Shown in pieces: positions 63,655-64,000 of a DNA stretch of 64,000 nt. The stretch spans positions 62,001-126,000 of the forward strand of contig NTJN01000001.1 in NCBI GenBank assembly GCA_002457515.1, given 5' to 3'. Made by a program: the position numbers and the translations under genes. The stretch's first letter is position 1. Every line of letters begins with the position of its first letter. The DNA is from Pelagibacterales bacterium MED-G40 (GTDB lineage: Bacteria; Pseudomonadota; Alphaproteobacteria; Pelagibacterales; Pelagibacteraceae). The notes beneath the pieces were generated by a model that worked only from the letters and a program-made list of their open reading frames with translations, searched no databases and was not told where the DNA came from.

Positions 63655-64000
63655 GTGAGATTGAATTTACATAAGTTTATAGACACATTCAAAGTTCTTA
63701 AAGAATACCTATTTCCAGTTAGAAAATTAACGGATAAATTTCAATCTTTGACATCGTTGGTTCAACTTAAAAAATTTATCCAAGAAAGGTCAGCACACGT
63801 TTCTCAAACAACACTTTTTGGTTATATAAAAACTAGGATGGGATTTAAGCACTATCTAATGTTTGATGATAAATCTTTTTTAGAATCTTTGGATATAGCT
63901 AAGTGGAATATTTACGCATCATCTCTTCTTGATTGTACTTTCTATACCTTTTCTTATCTTTATGGGAAAAAGAATTTTGATTGCACAAAAAATGCTGAGA
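63655..64000 (+). CDS. Partial hypothetical protein (runs off window end), not in the ORF track
   Basis: Open frame from GTG 63655 / TTG 63661: MRLNLHKFIDTFKVLKEYLFPVRKLTDKFQSLTSLVQLKKFIQERSAHVSQTTLFGYIKTRMGFKHYLMFDDKSFLESL... Confidence 0.7.
   Translation, partial: MRLNLHKFIDTFKVLKEYLFPVRKLTDKFQSLTSLVQLKKFIQERSAHVSQTTLFGYIKTRMGFKHYLMFDDKSFLESLDIAKWNIYASSLLDCTFYTFSYLYGKKNFDCTKNAE

Noticed and set aside
1-64000. CRISPR arrays, transposons, integrases, phage genes, toxin-antitoxin or defence systems
   Set aside because: None seen; almost every long ORF is a recognisable core gene in conserved order.

Overview
The window is an AT-rich, very compact alphaproteobacterial core-genome segment. Gene content and style (SAR11-type porin, DUF3576 lipoprotein, minimal intergenic space) resemble SAR11/Pelagibacterales. 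I found no CRISPR array, transposon, prophage or other mobile element. Contents include metK(partial)-lnt-ybeY-phoH-miaB-fur-tsaB, cell-wall and lipoprotein genes, grpE-dnaK-dnaJ, dapB-nth, a porin, leuS-lptE-holA, the parB-parA-rsmG-mnmG-mnmE cluster, ftsK, a his operon, hslVU, fxsA-secB-dnaQ-coaE-aroE-maf-ppsR, hemE-hemH-hemJ-rho, one tRNA-Gly(GCC), purH-heparinase-rpe and a Na+/solute symporter with its DUF4212 partner. The best second-look items are: (1) a 39-aa ArfA-like ribosome-rescue ORF missing from the ORF track and translationally coupled to a degenerate response regulator; (2) seven consecutive 11-residue amphipathic repeats in the N-terminal part of a Bax-like glucosaminidase; (3) the ppsR/hemE intergenic region as candidate oriC; (4) a canonical EF-hand loop inside the Na+/solute symporter; (5) an RpoH-like motif with identical 17-nt spacing upstream of grpE, dnaK and rho; (6) divergent gene pairs with back-to-back start codons. 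I saw no convincing multi-gene system of a wholly new kind.
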